A stretch of DNA of 64,000 nucleotides. It comes from Icerya purchasi (taxonomy: Eukaryota; Arthropoda; Insecta; Hemiptera; Monophlebidae). The translations under genes and the position numbers were made by a program. Of the stretch, positions 22,548 to 35,779 are shown piece after piece. The notes beneath the pieces were generated by a model. That model worked only from the letters and a program-made list of their open reading frames with translations. It had not been told where the DNA came from and did not search any database. Numbering within the stretch: the stretch's first letter is position 1; every line of letters starts with the position of its first letter. The DNA is taken from positions 221,387,291-221,451,290 of the forward strand of contig CM077115.1 in NCBI GenBank assembly GCA_039619475.1, read 5' to 3'.

Positions 22548-22986
22548 TCCCGTTTCTTGGGTTTAAATACGCCGCGCAAAAAATTTTCTCGAAATACACG
22601 TATTTTAAATTAGCCATGCCAGATTCCGAAATTCACACGAACAAAGCCGTAACCTTCAAAAGGTGCCAAAAAAAAACAAGAAGAAAAAAAATATATCAAT
22701 TTTAACCGTTCCCGGACGATGGAAAGCGATATAACTTTAATTGTTTTCAGTAATTTCGTACTTTGTTCGTTTACTTTGCCTACAATCGGGGCTATTATTT
22801 AATTTCACCATTTGGAACAGTGCCCGGTTTTCATTGAGCTTTAATTCATTTCACCTGTACTTTTAACATTTCGCGAAAATCGACTAATTCCGTCCGCTGT
22901 TTCTACGGTTAATAAAAACCCGTTTTCTTTCGCGCCATACGATTTTTTCTTTTTTCTTTTTCTTTCTATTCTAATTCTTCTTGCAG

Positions 22987-23019
22987 TGCGTCGGCGCGGC
23001 GCTGAAGAGGAAGACGTAA
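22987..23019 (+). CDS. Candidate short terminal exon after a strong acceptor
   Basis: A long pyrimidine tract (22942-22983) ends in TTGCAG, an almost ideal splice acceptor. The sequence that follows is abruptly GC-rich. In phase 0 it reads CVGAALKRKT then TAA (23017-23019). In phase 2 it reads RRRGAEEEDVK and stops a few bases later. Either could be the last codons of a host protein, but upstream exons are not identified, so strand and phase are unproven. Confidence 0.3.
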   Translation, partial: CVGAALKRKT

Positions 23020-23622
23020 AGTAGAAAATGAGGAAAAATAATGTAAAATTCGAAAAATGTGCGTCAAAAACGTAGTAGGGAAGATAAATTAACGGCTAGA
23101 ACAGCGGGTTAATACATGAACTTCATTAAAAATAAGTTTGTAATAAAGCGTTGCCGGGAGGCGCTGAAAAAATTCTGTGAAGCGGCAACCACGGCATGTT
23201 GTTAGGCGAAACGCCGCGACCGGCTCCTGCCGTACAAATAATAAATCAGCTGCCGCGCCTTGCCGACTATTGGGGGCCCTGAACAACGTCAAAACCAAAA
23301 TCTAGTCCGCAGCTTTTTTCTGTTTGTATATGAGCCAGATTGCTTGAAAAAGGTAATTTTTCAACTCGGGTTTAATCAAGCCAATGTTGTAGTCGTTTCG
23401 TATATACCGCCAATTAAAATATCTTTTTTATATGTTTTTATTTTTTTTTATCGTTCCCCTATTTAAAATGATTAAAAAAAAAAAAAAAGGAAAAAAAAAC
23501 ATAGATAATCGAGAAGCGACAATTTAAACGCGATAGCATAAAATACGAGCTTTCGCAAATGGGTGATGATTTAAAATTTAGACCAAAAAATGATATACAT
23601 ATATAATGTATACATACATATA

Positions 23623-23658
<36 letters not shown>

Positions 23659-24224
23659 TATACAGTCACATACATACACATACTAATGTATTATATTATT
23701 AGGGTGGCGTTTTATAATTATTATTATAGCGCAATTTTCGCTGGCAAACCGTAAAATTAGAATAACCAGTTGAATTACGGCACGGCGCGCGTTAACTGCA
23801 TTCCCCGAATAATTAAAAAATATAAATTTAGGCGTGCGGTTCGAAAAATAATTCAGCCATACGAAAATTTTTAATTTTCCATTAAACCGGACTCGCTATC
23901 AATTATAGTTCTCGAATAATTAAAAAAAATTTAGCTGGAGGATAGTTCCGGAAATATTTTCCATCGTTTCGAATATTTTTTAATTTACATCGAAAAAAGC
24001 TGCATCTGCTTTTTACAATGTGGAACAAATAAAAACATTATATCTGGGACGCCGACTTTTATTATTGATTAAGTGTGTTGATTTTTTTTTTTTTTTTTTT
24101 AATTTACGAATATGTGTCTATATATAAAAAACGATTTTTACCGAAAATGACATTGATAATAAATGATAATCATCGATCAGTCAATATATCAGAATGATAT
24201 AAACAAATTCAAATATATATAGTA
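23020..24224. other. No gene recognised
   Basis: Non-coding, with A-runs (23470-23500), a (TA)n/(CATA)n tract at 23590-23690 and a T18-type run near 24083-24100. Confidence 0.5.
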
Positions 24225-25547
24225 TGAGCCAAAAGATCATCCCGAATTTCAAATGCTCGTCAAAATCATACACCGTGAGTTAGCGTGGCGATTGTAACGC
24301 CATCTGACACTAAATAATATGCCGTTTAATATAAATATAGTTGGTTAGTAGTCATGATGTCGTGGATGCGTAAACAACGCTCTTTCGTTGTCGAGTACTT
24401 TGTGAAAAACGGTGAAAGTGTAATCGCGGTATAACGCGCGTTTAAAAAACAATTTGATTTAAAACGTCATGACAATCCCCCCGACCGTAAAAGTATCCTC
24501 AAATGGGTAAAAAACTTCCGAGAATACGGTCGTGTGGTGGCGGTCAACCATCAAGGTCGCCGTCGATCGTCTAGAACCCCGACAAACATCGAAAAAGTGC
24601 GCGTAGCATTGTCGCGAAGTCCGCGCAGATCCGTTCGTCGTCAGGCTTCCGCCTTGAAAATTCCCCGCACTTCACTCAGAAGAATAATTCGAAACGACCT
24701 CAATATGCACCCATTCAAGATACAACTAACCCAAGAATTGATACCAACAGATAAGCCAAGAAGGTTAGAATTTTGTAATAAATTTTTGGATATGCTGGAG
24801 GAAGAAGACGTGTCGATTTGGATTATGTTTTTTTTAGCGACGAGGCGCATTTCGATTTAAATGGTAACGGTTAATAAACAAAACATGCGGTATTATGCTA
24901 CTGAGAACCCTCGAATCGTTCACCCGGTACCCTTGCACTCCCCTCGTATCACGGTATGGTGCGCAGTCAGTGCGAAAGCGATAATCGGACCCTACTTCTT
25001 CGAAGAGGAGGACGGAGCGAATGTTACTGTGAACGGCGATTAAACGAGTTTTTTCTACCGGAGCTCAGACGGAAGAGGATTGCATTACCTAAAACGTGGT
25101 TTCAACAAGACGGGGCCACACCACATATTCGTAACGATGTTTTGCGGTTATTAAGAGAGAAGTTTCAGGACCGCTTGATTTCGCGAAACTGTGAGCTGTT
25201 TTGGCCGCCGCGCAGTCCGGATTTAACACCGACAGATTTTTACCTATGGGGCTACTTGAAAAGCAAGGTGTACGAGGGTAAACCAGCAACAACCGACGAG
25301 ATGAAATTGGCCATTCAGAAGGAAATTGCGGCGATTAAAAAACCAACTCTTAAAAAAGTAATGCATAATTTTGAGGAAAGATTGCAACAATGTAAAAATC
25401 AAAATGGTGACTATTCATACGGAATATTATTCAACAATAAATGGCGTTTTTTTTTTAAGTATTTCAACGTTTGTTTCATTTCCGTAAGTATATTAGTCTT
25501 TATTTGACGAGTATTTAAAATTCGGGATGTTCTTTTGGCCCACCCTG
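24225..25547 (+). mobile_element. rosa-like (DD41D) mariner element, inactive
   Basis: About 1.32 kb. The left end and the reverse complement of the right end share GCCAAAAGA.CATCCCGAATTT followed by .AAAT.CTCGTCAAA, an inverted repeat of roughly 36 bp with few mismatches. The outer few bases of the left end differ (TATGAGCC versus TACAGGGTGGGCC), so the left tip may be eroded. TA flanks are present on both sides. The internal gene runs in the same direction but is broken. Confidence 0.88.
24354..25507 (+). pseudogene. Broken DD41D transposase
   Basis: The gene starts at 24354 with MMSWMRKQRSFVVEYFVKNG, a helix-turn-helix region. An in-frame TAA lies at 24432-24434, where Gln would fit. The frame then continues through RSSRTPTNIEKVRVALSRSP. 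Frameshifts follow near 24838 and 24860, then near 25040. Catalytic residues are visible: D in FSDEAHF (24839-24841), D in WFQQDGATPH (25109-25111) and D in SPDLTPTDFYLWG (25235-25237). I count 41 residues between the second and third D, which marks the rosa group of the Tc1/mariner superfamily rather than classical mariner. The protein ends at 25507, close to the right inverted repeat. One stop and at least three shifts make it non-functional. Confidence 0.9.
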
Positions 25548-26402
25548 TAGATATATATATATATATATATATATACGGAAATCGGAATTTTTAACATAGT
25601 TGCCCGGGCAGAAACAATACGAAGGGAAAGGAATCAGATAGCAATTAGATCAGCGATTGGAGAACGGAAGAAGAGCTGAGGTGGTGAGCAATGATGGCAA
25701 AGAAAGAAATGATAACAGAAGTGCAATGAGATGTAGGAAGTTTGAACAGTAGCAGATGAAGATAAAAAAATTGAACGTTCGTTTGATATGACATTCAGAG
25801 AGGATATGGCTGAAGTCGCGCAAAACTTCATCTTTCGGATGACGGGGACAACACGTGGAAAATGTTACAGGGAAAGATGAGAAGAAGGTTAAAGGGGTAA
25901 GCGAATAAACGACAGCGGAACGTCGAAGTTTAGCAAATCATCACACCGGTATATTAAGAATAGACATTGGATAGACAGGTAGATAGTCTGTTTGAAAGGG
26001 ATGAAACAAAGAGGTGCCGGAATCTATAAATTGGAATTTCTCATAAACCGAAATGAGATTGGAACCCGGAGAAAAGAAACCAGGCGAGAGAAGAGCAAAA
26101 CTCAGAGAATCTGCCATTTTTCAGTTTTTAAGTTATGATTATTAAGCACATCAACCATATTTCTGTATTCATGTATAATAAAACGAAAAACAATGCGATT
26201 AACGGAAATTATTATTTAAAAATGTTAAAATACTATAACACCAACATATTTCATAGTTGCAAACTACACATTCATGGTGAACAAATACATCATTACACCA
26301 TGATACTGATTTTTTATCCGAATAACCACTATATATAGCACGACCCCGCTAATTTTCCGCTTTCTTTCCTGCCAATATTGCTTCATTCTTTCCTTATGTT
26401 TT
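25548..26402. other. No gene recognised
   Basis: Begins with (AT)n at 25551-25575, then purine-rich sequence without an open frame. Confidence 0.45.
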
Positions 26403-27340
26403 TCACTTCTTTCTTCCGTCTACATCTGTCTTATTCTTTTTAGTCCTTTTCCGGGATGCTTTGGACATTTTAATCTTTTTCCTGAACGTATTTCTGTCCT
26501 TTATTTCTTGTTTTCTGTTATTTCCATTTCTTGCCGAGAGGTCTTTCTGCACTTCTACAAACCACGTAATTAGTGTTTCCCTTCGAAGAAATCGAATAAT
26601 TTTCATTTTTTTAAGATGACCGTAAAAAGCCATTCTTCTTTTGCGCATCATAGTATCTACCATAATTTTTTTTATTCTTTTTCCGTATAACCTCTTCGTT
26701 GCTTCTGAATTTCCAAGTAGTATCATTATATCGGCCCTGATATTTTTCTTTCCTCCTTTTCGATTTCGTTTTATCTTTTATCACATTCATCGATAGACAT
26801 TCTACAGCATATAGAGAGACATTTTGGTTTAACTAGTAGTGTCTCTTCGCATTAATCGATATCGATTTTTCATTATATACATTTTTCGCGAGTTGAAACG
26901 CACTTTCCATTTTTCTCGCTGTTGCTCTTTATAAATTAGCTTCTTTGTCCAAAGCGCGTTTGGGGCAGGATTATTTCCAAAATACTTAAACTTGGGAACT
27001 TTGTGAATGTTTCTATATTTTTCGTTTTCATGTACTTCGGTGCACTGTTTACGTTTATTATGTATTTTGTCTTTTCCGATGAGATTTGTCTACCCTGTCC
27101 GCTTCTTCTTTTAGAATGTCCATATCTGTTTTATCGCCTCGTCCCTATTGTCAACCAAAAAATTGCTCAATCATCTGCAAAAGCAAAACAGTCAATTACC
27201 AAGTTCTCCCTTTTTTCACCCTAGTCTGACTTTTTAAACACCTTTTTTCGTTTTTATATTTCGCCATTTTCGAATTATATACTATATTAAATAGTAATAG
27301 TGACACACACCGTCTCTCCTTATCTTACACTCCCGTTACT
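26403..27340 (-). pseudogene. RTE-like reverse transcriptase relic
   Basis: Read on the minus strand, motif B appears at 27335-27311 as SVR*GET, with TAA where Gln stands in 'G-V-R-Q-G-D'. The catalytic box appears at 27196-27163 as IDCFAFADD followed by TGA. The C-terminal part at 26650-26403 reads RKRRMAFYGHLKKM, then ITWFVEVQKDL and DRNTFRKKI. The order and spacing match the RT and C-terminal regions of endonuclease/RT proteins of RTE-like elements. Several stops and shifts show it is dead. It is related to the relic at 9560-9880. Confidence 0.75.
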
Positions 27341-28372
<1,032 letters not shown>

Positions 28373-31300
28373 GTTCAATTTTATATTACATTGACACTGA
28401 ATTTTTATACGATTTTTCAAAAAGTCAGATTCAGATACATACGGAAGCGCTGCTTTTATCTTACTACTTTTTTTTAGACGTAAAGTTACGACGGCAGAAC
28501 TATAAACATTTCCCCGTGTAGAGGGGTTCGACCAACTTAAGCGCATTTCAGTTAGTGTCAGGAGCTATGTTTTACATCCTACATACAGCACTTATAACTC
28601 TATAAACTTTTCTCGTCCTCTTCGAATAAGTCAATATCGGATTAGAAACAATAAACGTGTCGTGCCCGTTGTAATTGCATATTTAAAAGAGCCTTTGCTC
28701 CAGCCACATGCCTACACTTTGTTTTGCGTTTTCCGAGTTCTCCATCGAGCATTGTATAAAAATTAATTTATTACCTGCGAAGTTATCGATATATAATGAT
28801 TTAATCGATTTATTATTGACTAATAACAAACACTTTTTTTTCACTCGCGCCAGAAATTAATGAAATGATATTTATTATTTACCAAAGTAAACATTCTAGT
28901 TAAAATTCGTTTTTTTTTTGTTTTTTTTTTTTTATTTTATCGTGTGTATTTTATTTTCTCCGTTTTACTGAAAAAAAATGTTCGCAGGTACCAAATCGTA
29001 CACCGCCGGAAGCTTATAAATTATGCACTAAAGCCTGAATCGTTCTATTATACTCCGCGGCTACAAACCCGAACAAAATAGTTCGGCAGTTCGTGAGATT
29101 GCGCGCACAGACAGACCACTTTTCGACTTCCGTATACGCAAAAACCGAACTGAACCTTTTCTTATTTAAGTGCAAAATACTTTGAATGTTAATTGTACAA
29201 ATCTCGGCCTATGAACATATCTCGAGATTTGTCCTTTACATCATCTCTATATAACCAAAGGTGTGCTACGTGTGAATTTAATTTTTTGTTCTTTTTTTTT
29301 TCAAATGTCTTTTTTTTTGTCTGTCATACGTTCTGCATTTCCATCGGTTAAAATATATTTCATATATATGTTTTTAATAATAATTTTAACCAGAGCTTCG
29401 CAAAAATACCGTAGTATATGGTTCTATTTTTTTCTATTTGCGAAAAGTGTAAAACTCCGTTTACTTATAAATTTTTTTACTTCAGAATATATTTGTAATT
29501 TTTATATTTTTTCCCGTTCGGGTCCTGATGATAGTCTAACAGTTCAGAACGAATGATTTTAAACTTCTCGTATGCTCTATTCGTTTTTGTTTTTTTTTCA
29601 GGTAAAGGTCCCCGGTTGACAAGCCCCCACCCAAAAAAAAGAAAAAGAAAAACTTACTATTTTATTATGTGTATTTTAGTGTGTGCGGGGAACATTAGTT
29701 GGAACTTTATTCCACGATGTTACAAACTTCATTTCCGGTCAAATGTTTAAAAAACAAAAAAAAAAGGAGCGAAATGCAATAACGAAATTCTTTTTTGACT
29801 AGTGTGGTTAAAAAAAAGAAAATAATAATAATAGAACTTGAACACTTTTTTAAGTACTCTCGAAGAATTATCTCTCGCGGCAAGTGTACTATATACGGGG
29901 CTTTCATGTCATCATTCAGGTCAAGAACTTGTGTGGTGCGCTAATAAGTCGCTGGTAGACTGCATCGCACGCTATAAAGGATATTTTAAAGATATTTTCG
30001 GCCTCCCCTCCAATTTACGTATAGTTGACCAGTTTTCAACGCGATAAATCTATGGCGAAGGCATGGCGAAGCGTGCCATCGGCTGCGCAACGACCCATAT
30101 TACGTTATATTTTAAACAAAAACAAAAAGGAAAAAAAGCACCAACGAAAGAGAATCGATGCGGAAACCATTTCGGGCCCGGTTTTTCAAAAGATAATCTT
30201 CGTCCCTAGATTTTGATTGTATCGAAGTGCCCGTTTTGCTCAAAATATTCCCGCACAATATAATTGCGTGGCTACGGTAGTTGCATTGATCCATTTTACC
30301 GAAGACAAGAATTTACCGCCTTCCGATTAAACAGAAGCGAAACTTGCTGGTGCTCTATCTGAAGATGTAAACCTACCAGAGTGATCAAGCCAGGTACAAG
30401 CCGTGAACATTTAGACAACAGTCACGCTGATCGTCTGGCTAATTGATGACTCGCCCCAGGTGCTCCCCCCCCCCCCCCCCCCAGTATTTTTAGATGCTCA
30501 ACGATCATATCGGAATATTGTGAAGCCAGTTGTAGTTTTTTATTGATTATTTACCAATGTTGAAATGTCTCGGCGAATGAACTTTAGCCCTGCTTAGACT
30601 CAATTCCGCGTTGGGAAAATTTTCCAATACCTACCCACGTTTTCGTCAAAAATAGAACATTTTCGTGGAAGGCAGTGAACTAAATTCTACGACATTTTCT
30701 TTTGAAAAAGACAGCGATACAAAACAATAAACAGCAAACTAACGTCATACACATAGCGATAAATAATACAGCAAGAAGAACAGAACTGACTGTTTAACCG
30801 ACTATCTCCTAGTGTTCTGAACTCACCATTGTGACCGGTCTCATGCGCGTGTAAATATTTGATTTTGTAAGGATTATTATTGTACAAGTGAGTTCGGAAG
30901 TAGCCAGACGAGAAGTGTGGCACCTGCAGTGTAGCTTTAGCCTTAGCGAGCAGCGATGACGAAGTTGTGTAACGCTTTACAAATCAGTTATATTGTAATT
31001 GCAGCGAATCTTTCTCAGTTCAGTAGCTATAGCGTTTCATTGGTAAATTTGAAGTCATGCAGGTATTTACTTTCGAATTCAGATCACCCCCAGGTAATAT
31101 TAAATTGAAACCGAAACTGAAAGACCTTAAATTTCAAATTACATAAGATATCATCATCTGGCAGCGATGTGAATAGTGGAAAAATTAAAACTACAGCTCA
31201 AAGTAAAGGATAACTCGCTTAGTCACAATTTAGCCTATTCCATTTGTAACTTTGGAGGAAATCATTCCACTATCAAAGAGAGATGACTACAAATTACCAG

Positions 31301-31812
31301 ATTTGTTTTTAGACAAAAAATTAATGATTTGATTGCCTCTAATTTCGATTTTGCCTAAAAACGATAAAAAATATCTCTTAGATAATTTCATCGTTTTGCG
31401 ATAAATCGATGGAAAATTTTGAATTTTCACAAAAACCAAAAAATGGAGAGGTAATAATTTTTTTTAGAATTTGAATCCTTGTAAACTGTAATGTTGGATT
31501 TATATTTATATAGATAAGATCAAATTCCTGAAATATACTCGAAATGATCGCATTCGATTCTCCAAAAAAAATTTAATTACTTTTGGTGTACTTTGCTTGA
31601 CAATGCTGCCCTACCTGTTTGAAGACTTTCATTGCGCAAAAACTATCTAAGTTAAATATTCACATTTCTGTAGTAGCTAAATTTCAGATACCTATACAAT
31701 AAAAACTGAGCTGAAGATTACAAAAGTTACTGCAAAGGATATTTGACGTTGTCGAAACAGTCGATTCTAAATTAGAAACATATATAATTAATGAAATGCA
31801 TACAACTGAAAG

Positions 31813-31858
<46 letters not shown>

Positions 31859-31866
31859 TTCTATCG
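28373..31866. other. No confirmed gene
   Basis: AT-rich. Features seen are T-runs (28910-28935), a pyrimidine tract ending in CAG at 29586-29601, a GC-richer stretch at 29870-30450 with short open frames but no recognisable motif, a C15 run at about 30468-30482, and (AT)n at 31818-31852. Confidence 0.4.
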
Positions 31867-32187
31867 GATGAAATAAAATTCAATCTGGCTCCACTGCCAA
31901 CTGCTTGCTCCTTTGAAGGTTGTAATGCACCACACGCAAAATACGACTTAACTGCATTGATTTGTGGAGCATTCTTGTCTTCGATAACTCTTTCGCTGTA
32001 GACTGCATCTCAGAAATCGCTGACGGTAACAGACACAACTGCTTCAATGTCTGTAATTTCCAACCCTCTTACTAAACATCCATTAGCGATTCAAACCCAG
32101 CAGGTATTGTATAAACTTTCCAAGAGGCATTTCCTAATTGCGTTTTTATGGGTGATGTTTCCTTCCGTTCCAGAAATTATTTGTCGG
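31867..32187 (+). pseudogene. RNase H relic of an I/R1-type non-LTR retrotransposon
   Basis: From 31867 one frame reads DEIKFNLAPLPTACSFEGC, and after a single TAG continues TASMSVISNPLTKHPLAIQ and TQQVLYKLSKRHFLIAFLWV. This matches the RNase H pattern 'T-D-S-x-S-V-L ... H-P-L-x-x-x-I-Q-x-x-L-Y-x-L-S ... I-x-F-x-W-V'. The Gly-Asn-Glu block after it cannot be read. The parent element is otherwise decayed. Confidence 0.5.
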
Positions 32188-33249
32188 TTTTATTTCTGAA
32201 TAACGGCTGGTCCTAGTGAAACGAACACTTTTTCTCCCGTCAGAATTTTTTACGCTACGTTAAACATATACATATATCTAAACCGAGGTAGCCTTTAAAA
32301 AATGCCTTCCGTAGAAAGTTCTTCGCCCTTAGCCGATTGCATATAAAATACACTGCCTTATCCGGTAATTTTATATTCCCAGAGGTTCCATCCTTTATAA
32401 ATTGCTCTCTCTCTCTTTCTCTATCTCTCTCTCTCCCCTTCTACTTTCAAAACATCGCTTACTCCACTTCTTACATACTTTGCGAATACCTAGCACACTC
32501 TTAGTAATAACGTAGTCATTAGTATCCTTGCTAGTTCTTCGACAGCAATTGCGTCCACCCTTCAATTTATTTGGAATATTAAAGCAATTAATTATCTCTT
32601 TAAGTACTGAACGCATGATGCTCTGCAGTAGCAAATTAATACTAAGAAAAAAAAAAAAGAAGAAAAAAGGAGGTTTGGTAAAAATTTTAAACTGCGAACA
32701 CAAGATTACTACAATTTAAAGCAGTATATAAATTATTAAAACACGCTACTGTTGTTAAACTTCAAGACAAAATACGTTGGAACGTATTGGCCCAAAATTT
32801 AGTGTGTTCGAAGTGTCTTTGTTACACCGATTTTGTAGTAACAAGATTCTGACGAAGAAAGAATTATTCACATTGGTTCGTTTTAAATTTCGATTATTTT
32901 TGAAGAATTTAATTAATAAATCACTAAAACAAAATGCAATATATCTGACAGTATTGTAAATCTGAAAGATAATTAACTCAGCTAATGTGGCCTCTTGAGC
33001 TGGTTACTTTTCAACTTAACGTGTATTCGCTTCAACTAGCTGAGGAATTTCATAAAAAAAGCAGCTCGTTGCCGAATGACGAAGGAGTAATACCAAAATA
33101 GCATCTAAACGGCTATTCACCAACAAAGGGCTAACATTGAGTACTTAAAACCACCACTTATAAAACACTAACATGCACATGCAAAAAACTTACCTAATTA
33201 CGAAAAACCAACCAAATAATGTGTATCCGTTACATTGTACATAAAGTAA
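32188..33249. other. No gene recognised
   Basis: A (CT)n-rich run lies at 32404-32438 and an A-rich run at 32646-32668. Nothing coding was recognised. Confidence 0.45.
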
Positions 33250-33528
33250 AAAGTAAAGCAAGTTCCATTGCCCTTGTGACAGGGCGTCGGGGATTGTGAA
33301 GTTAAACTTTTCATAATTGTACTAAGCCTAATGGATCTAAAGAGAATACTGGGGCCAGTTCGTTTCTACTTGCGATCCGCCTTTACTTTCCCAGATTTCT
33401 CTGGTATAACCGACTCAATTTCAGGCTGGGCAAACCTGGAGCGACTTGGGTCCGGAACGAGACACGATAGCCTATGACACTTCTGATTTGATAGCCAAGT
33501 GCCTTAACCACTAGGCTACCGTGCTGCC
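33250..33528 (-). mobile_element. tRNA-derived SINE, family 2, copy a
   Basis: On the minus strand it begins GGCAGCACGGTAGCCTAGTG at 33528, with the box A-like TAGTGGTTAAGGCACTTGG. It shares the body with 36211-36508, including GGAGCGACTTGG/CACTCCCAGG-like and CCCCGACGCCCTGTCA regions. Box B is degenerate. A clear target duplication was not found for this copy. Confidence 0.8.
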
Positions 33529-34238
33529 TACGTGTAGTTAAATTAAAATAATCAATATCGTAAAGAAAGGTGAGAGAGAGAAAGAGAGCGTGTGTTTAAG
33601 AAATCCTGTTGCCCAATAGAGGTGAATAGCTCTCATTAAGGCTGAGTGAGAGCGAGTTGACAATAGAAAAACCGAAATTGGGTGGTTGGAAGAGGAGAAG
33701 GATCTAGCTGCAGGTTATCGCAGAGGATTTCAAGCAGTCACTTGGTATACAGTAAAGTCAAAAATCAGTTAGAAACTAAGTGTGAATATCCAGCGCTTCT
33801 CTCGAAGTGTGTAAATTTAATTGATTCTTTCCTTTTGTAATTGTTTCTAGGTACTGGTTGATAAATCAAAAAAAAAAAAAAAAAAAAGCTATCAATAGTC
33901 AAAGTTTACAGCGCATATTGTTGGAACCAGAAAAGACCGTCGAATGTTCGATCATAAAAATCCGCGATTGCAAATAATCGATAAAGGAATTATTTCGAGT
34001 TGCTCTATCCATTCTTGTAAACTCCAACCCCGGAGTCTACCAAAAGCAAAGGTTATCAAGAAATCAACATTAAAACCAGCTCAGCGTACATCGAATCACC
34101 GCCGATGATAACAATACGTACAAATTTATTGATTTAATCCTTATTCATTGTTAATTTTTGTATCGTTTATTCGTTTAGCAATTTTATGTTTTTCAACGGT
34201 CGGCCGTTACAGTAATAAATTAAATTCTAAACTTCAAT

Positions 34239-34277
<39 letters not shown>

Positions 34278-34639
34278 TAAATCTGCGATTTTTTTTTTTT
34301 TTTTTTTAATAAATAAATAAGTTGTTGGTTTGCAAGTATGCTTGTTGCGTAAGTGCCCAACACTCTTATCAACGTTTATTCTAGTAAACAAAATTACAGT
34401 TAATCATTCTTACTACGTAAATCGAACGTATTAAACTAAAAAAATATACGCAAATATATATACATAAATAGTACAATAATACACCCGTATGTAGGGGCCA
34501 TTTACATTTTACACGTCGCATACAATAATATACAGGAAAGAAAAAGGAAGGAAACTGGTAAATAGATAGTCTAAAAGAGCCCTAAAAAAATGCAACAATA
34601 ATAATAAAGGGAAAAGAAGATAAAGCAAAACTCCTTAAT
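33529..34639. other. No gene recognised
   Basis: Contains a 20-A run (33870-33888), (AAT)n at 34238-34276 and a T-run near 34290-34308. Confidence 0.45.
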
Positions 34640-35110
34640 CTTTACACCATTCTTTCAACCGCTTCCTAATTTCCCTCTTCCATACACCAATTTTTTTTTT
34701 CAAGAATTTTTATTAGAACCGAATCATCTGTGTTGTCGATTCGTAGATTTACCTCTCTCGGATAAATGTAACAGGTATTACTTTGATTCCTTGTTAGTCG
34801 AGTTTTTGGTCTGGGAGGTAACTTTACGTTATTGCATTTAAATTCAAGTAGTCTGTAATAATTAATAATAGTGCATCTTGGGAGACATTTCATTATTTTC
34901 CTTCCACCAGGTTGATGTAGTATCACTTCGCTTCCAGTAGGGTAGTATAAGTTTCAAATACTTTTCCTGAATTTTACCTATTTTATTGATTTCCGTTTTT
35001 TTTTAGCCTCGCCCCTTATTTGGATCCCATATAAAATTCTAGACATTATTAATGCATTAAAGTATATCCGTAATGTTCCACATGAAAGAACCGTCTTCAA
35101 CGTTGGAATT
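34640..35110 (-). pseudogene. C-terminal relic of a non-LTR ORF2
   Basis: On the minus strand, KTEINKIGKIQEKYLKLIL (about 35003-34947) matches the common 'I-E-K-I-Q-x-K-Y-L-R' C-terminal phrase of insect non-LTR proteins. After a frameshift, 34926-34666 is open and reads MILHQPGGRKIMKCLPRCTI, then TCYIYPREVNLRIDNTDD and SVLIKILEKKN. The composition is protein-like throughout. The clade is uncertain, and the last part could belong to a different, unrecognised protein. Confidence 0.45.
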
Positions 35111-35779
35111 GACTGTCTTATTTTCGAATTTAAGTTTTGTATGCGATTTTTCCAGTACCGAAAGATATCGTGGTTGCTATCTTTGAGGGCTTAAACATCT
35201 AAGAGTATAGCATTTGGCGCATCCATATGGGAAATAAATTGAATACCGTTATAATTGGAAACCCGCTGTTTCAGAATTCAGATTAGCCGGCAAAATCATC
35301 ATGTTTTCAACACCAAAATTCTGCAACTAGTCATATAGCTTCGAATATTTTTCACTTTTAAAAATCGATCACGACGTTTTGGTCGACACACGCAAATATG
35401 ATGATGGCACGAATAAGAATTGCCCTAGTGCCTAAGCTTGCTTATACGGAAAATGCCCTGTATTGGGTAGACTAATTGTGTATTATATAAATTATTTCAA
35501 CGGCGCTTTACGGAAATCTGATTCAAATTTTTGCGGTTGACCTGTAAATTCTTAGACGAACCTCGTTCTTAAGCAATTCATGAAAGAAAAATGCATGCGG
35601 AACAATTCGATAGCGTACATATTAGAATTGGACGAGAGCGATTTGACGCTTATTAATGAGTTTTATTCAATTCTAAGAAATTATCTGCTGGAAATGCCCT
35701 ATCGAGTTCTTTAAACATTTTTCGACATCCTTTCAGCTCCTTAATCTAATCGTCGATTTTAAGAGCTCTCGCTTCTTCT

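Noticed and set aside
29586..29601. Poly-T tract ending TTCAG as a splice acceptor
   Set aside because: Followed by GTAAAG and A-rich low-complexity sequence with no convincing exon.
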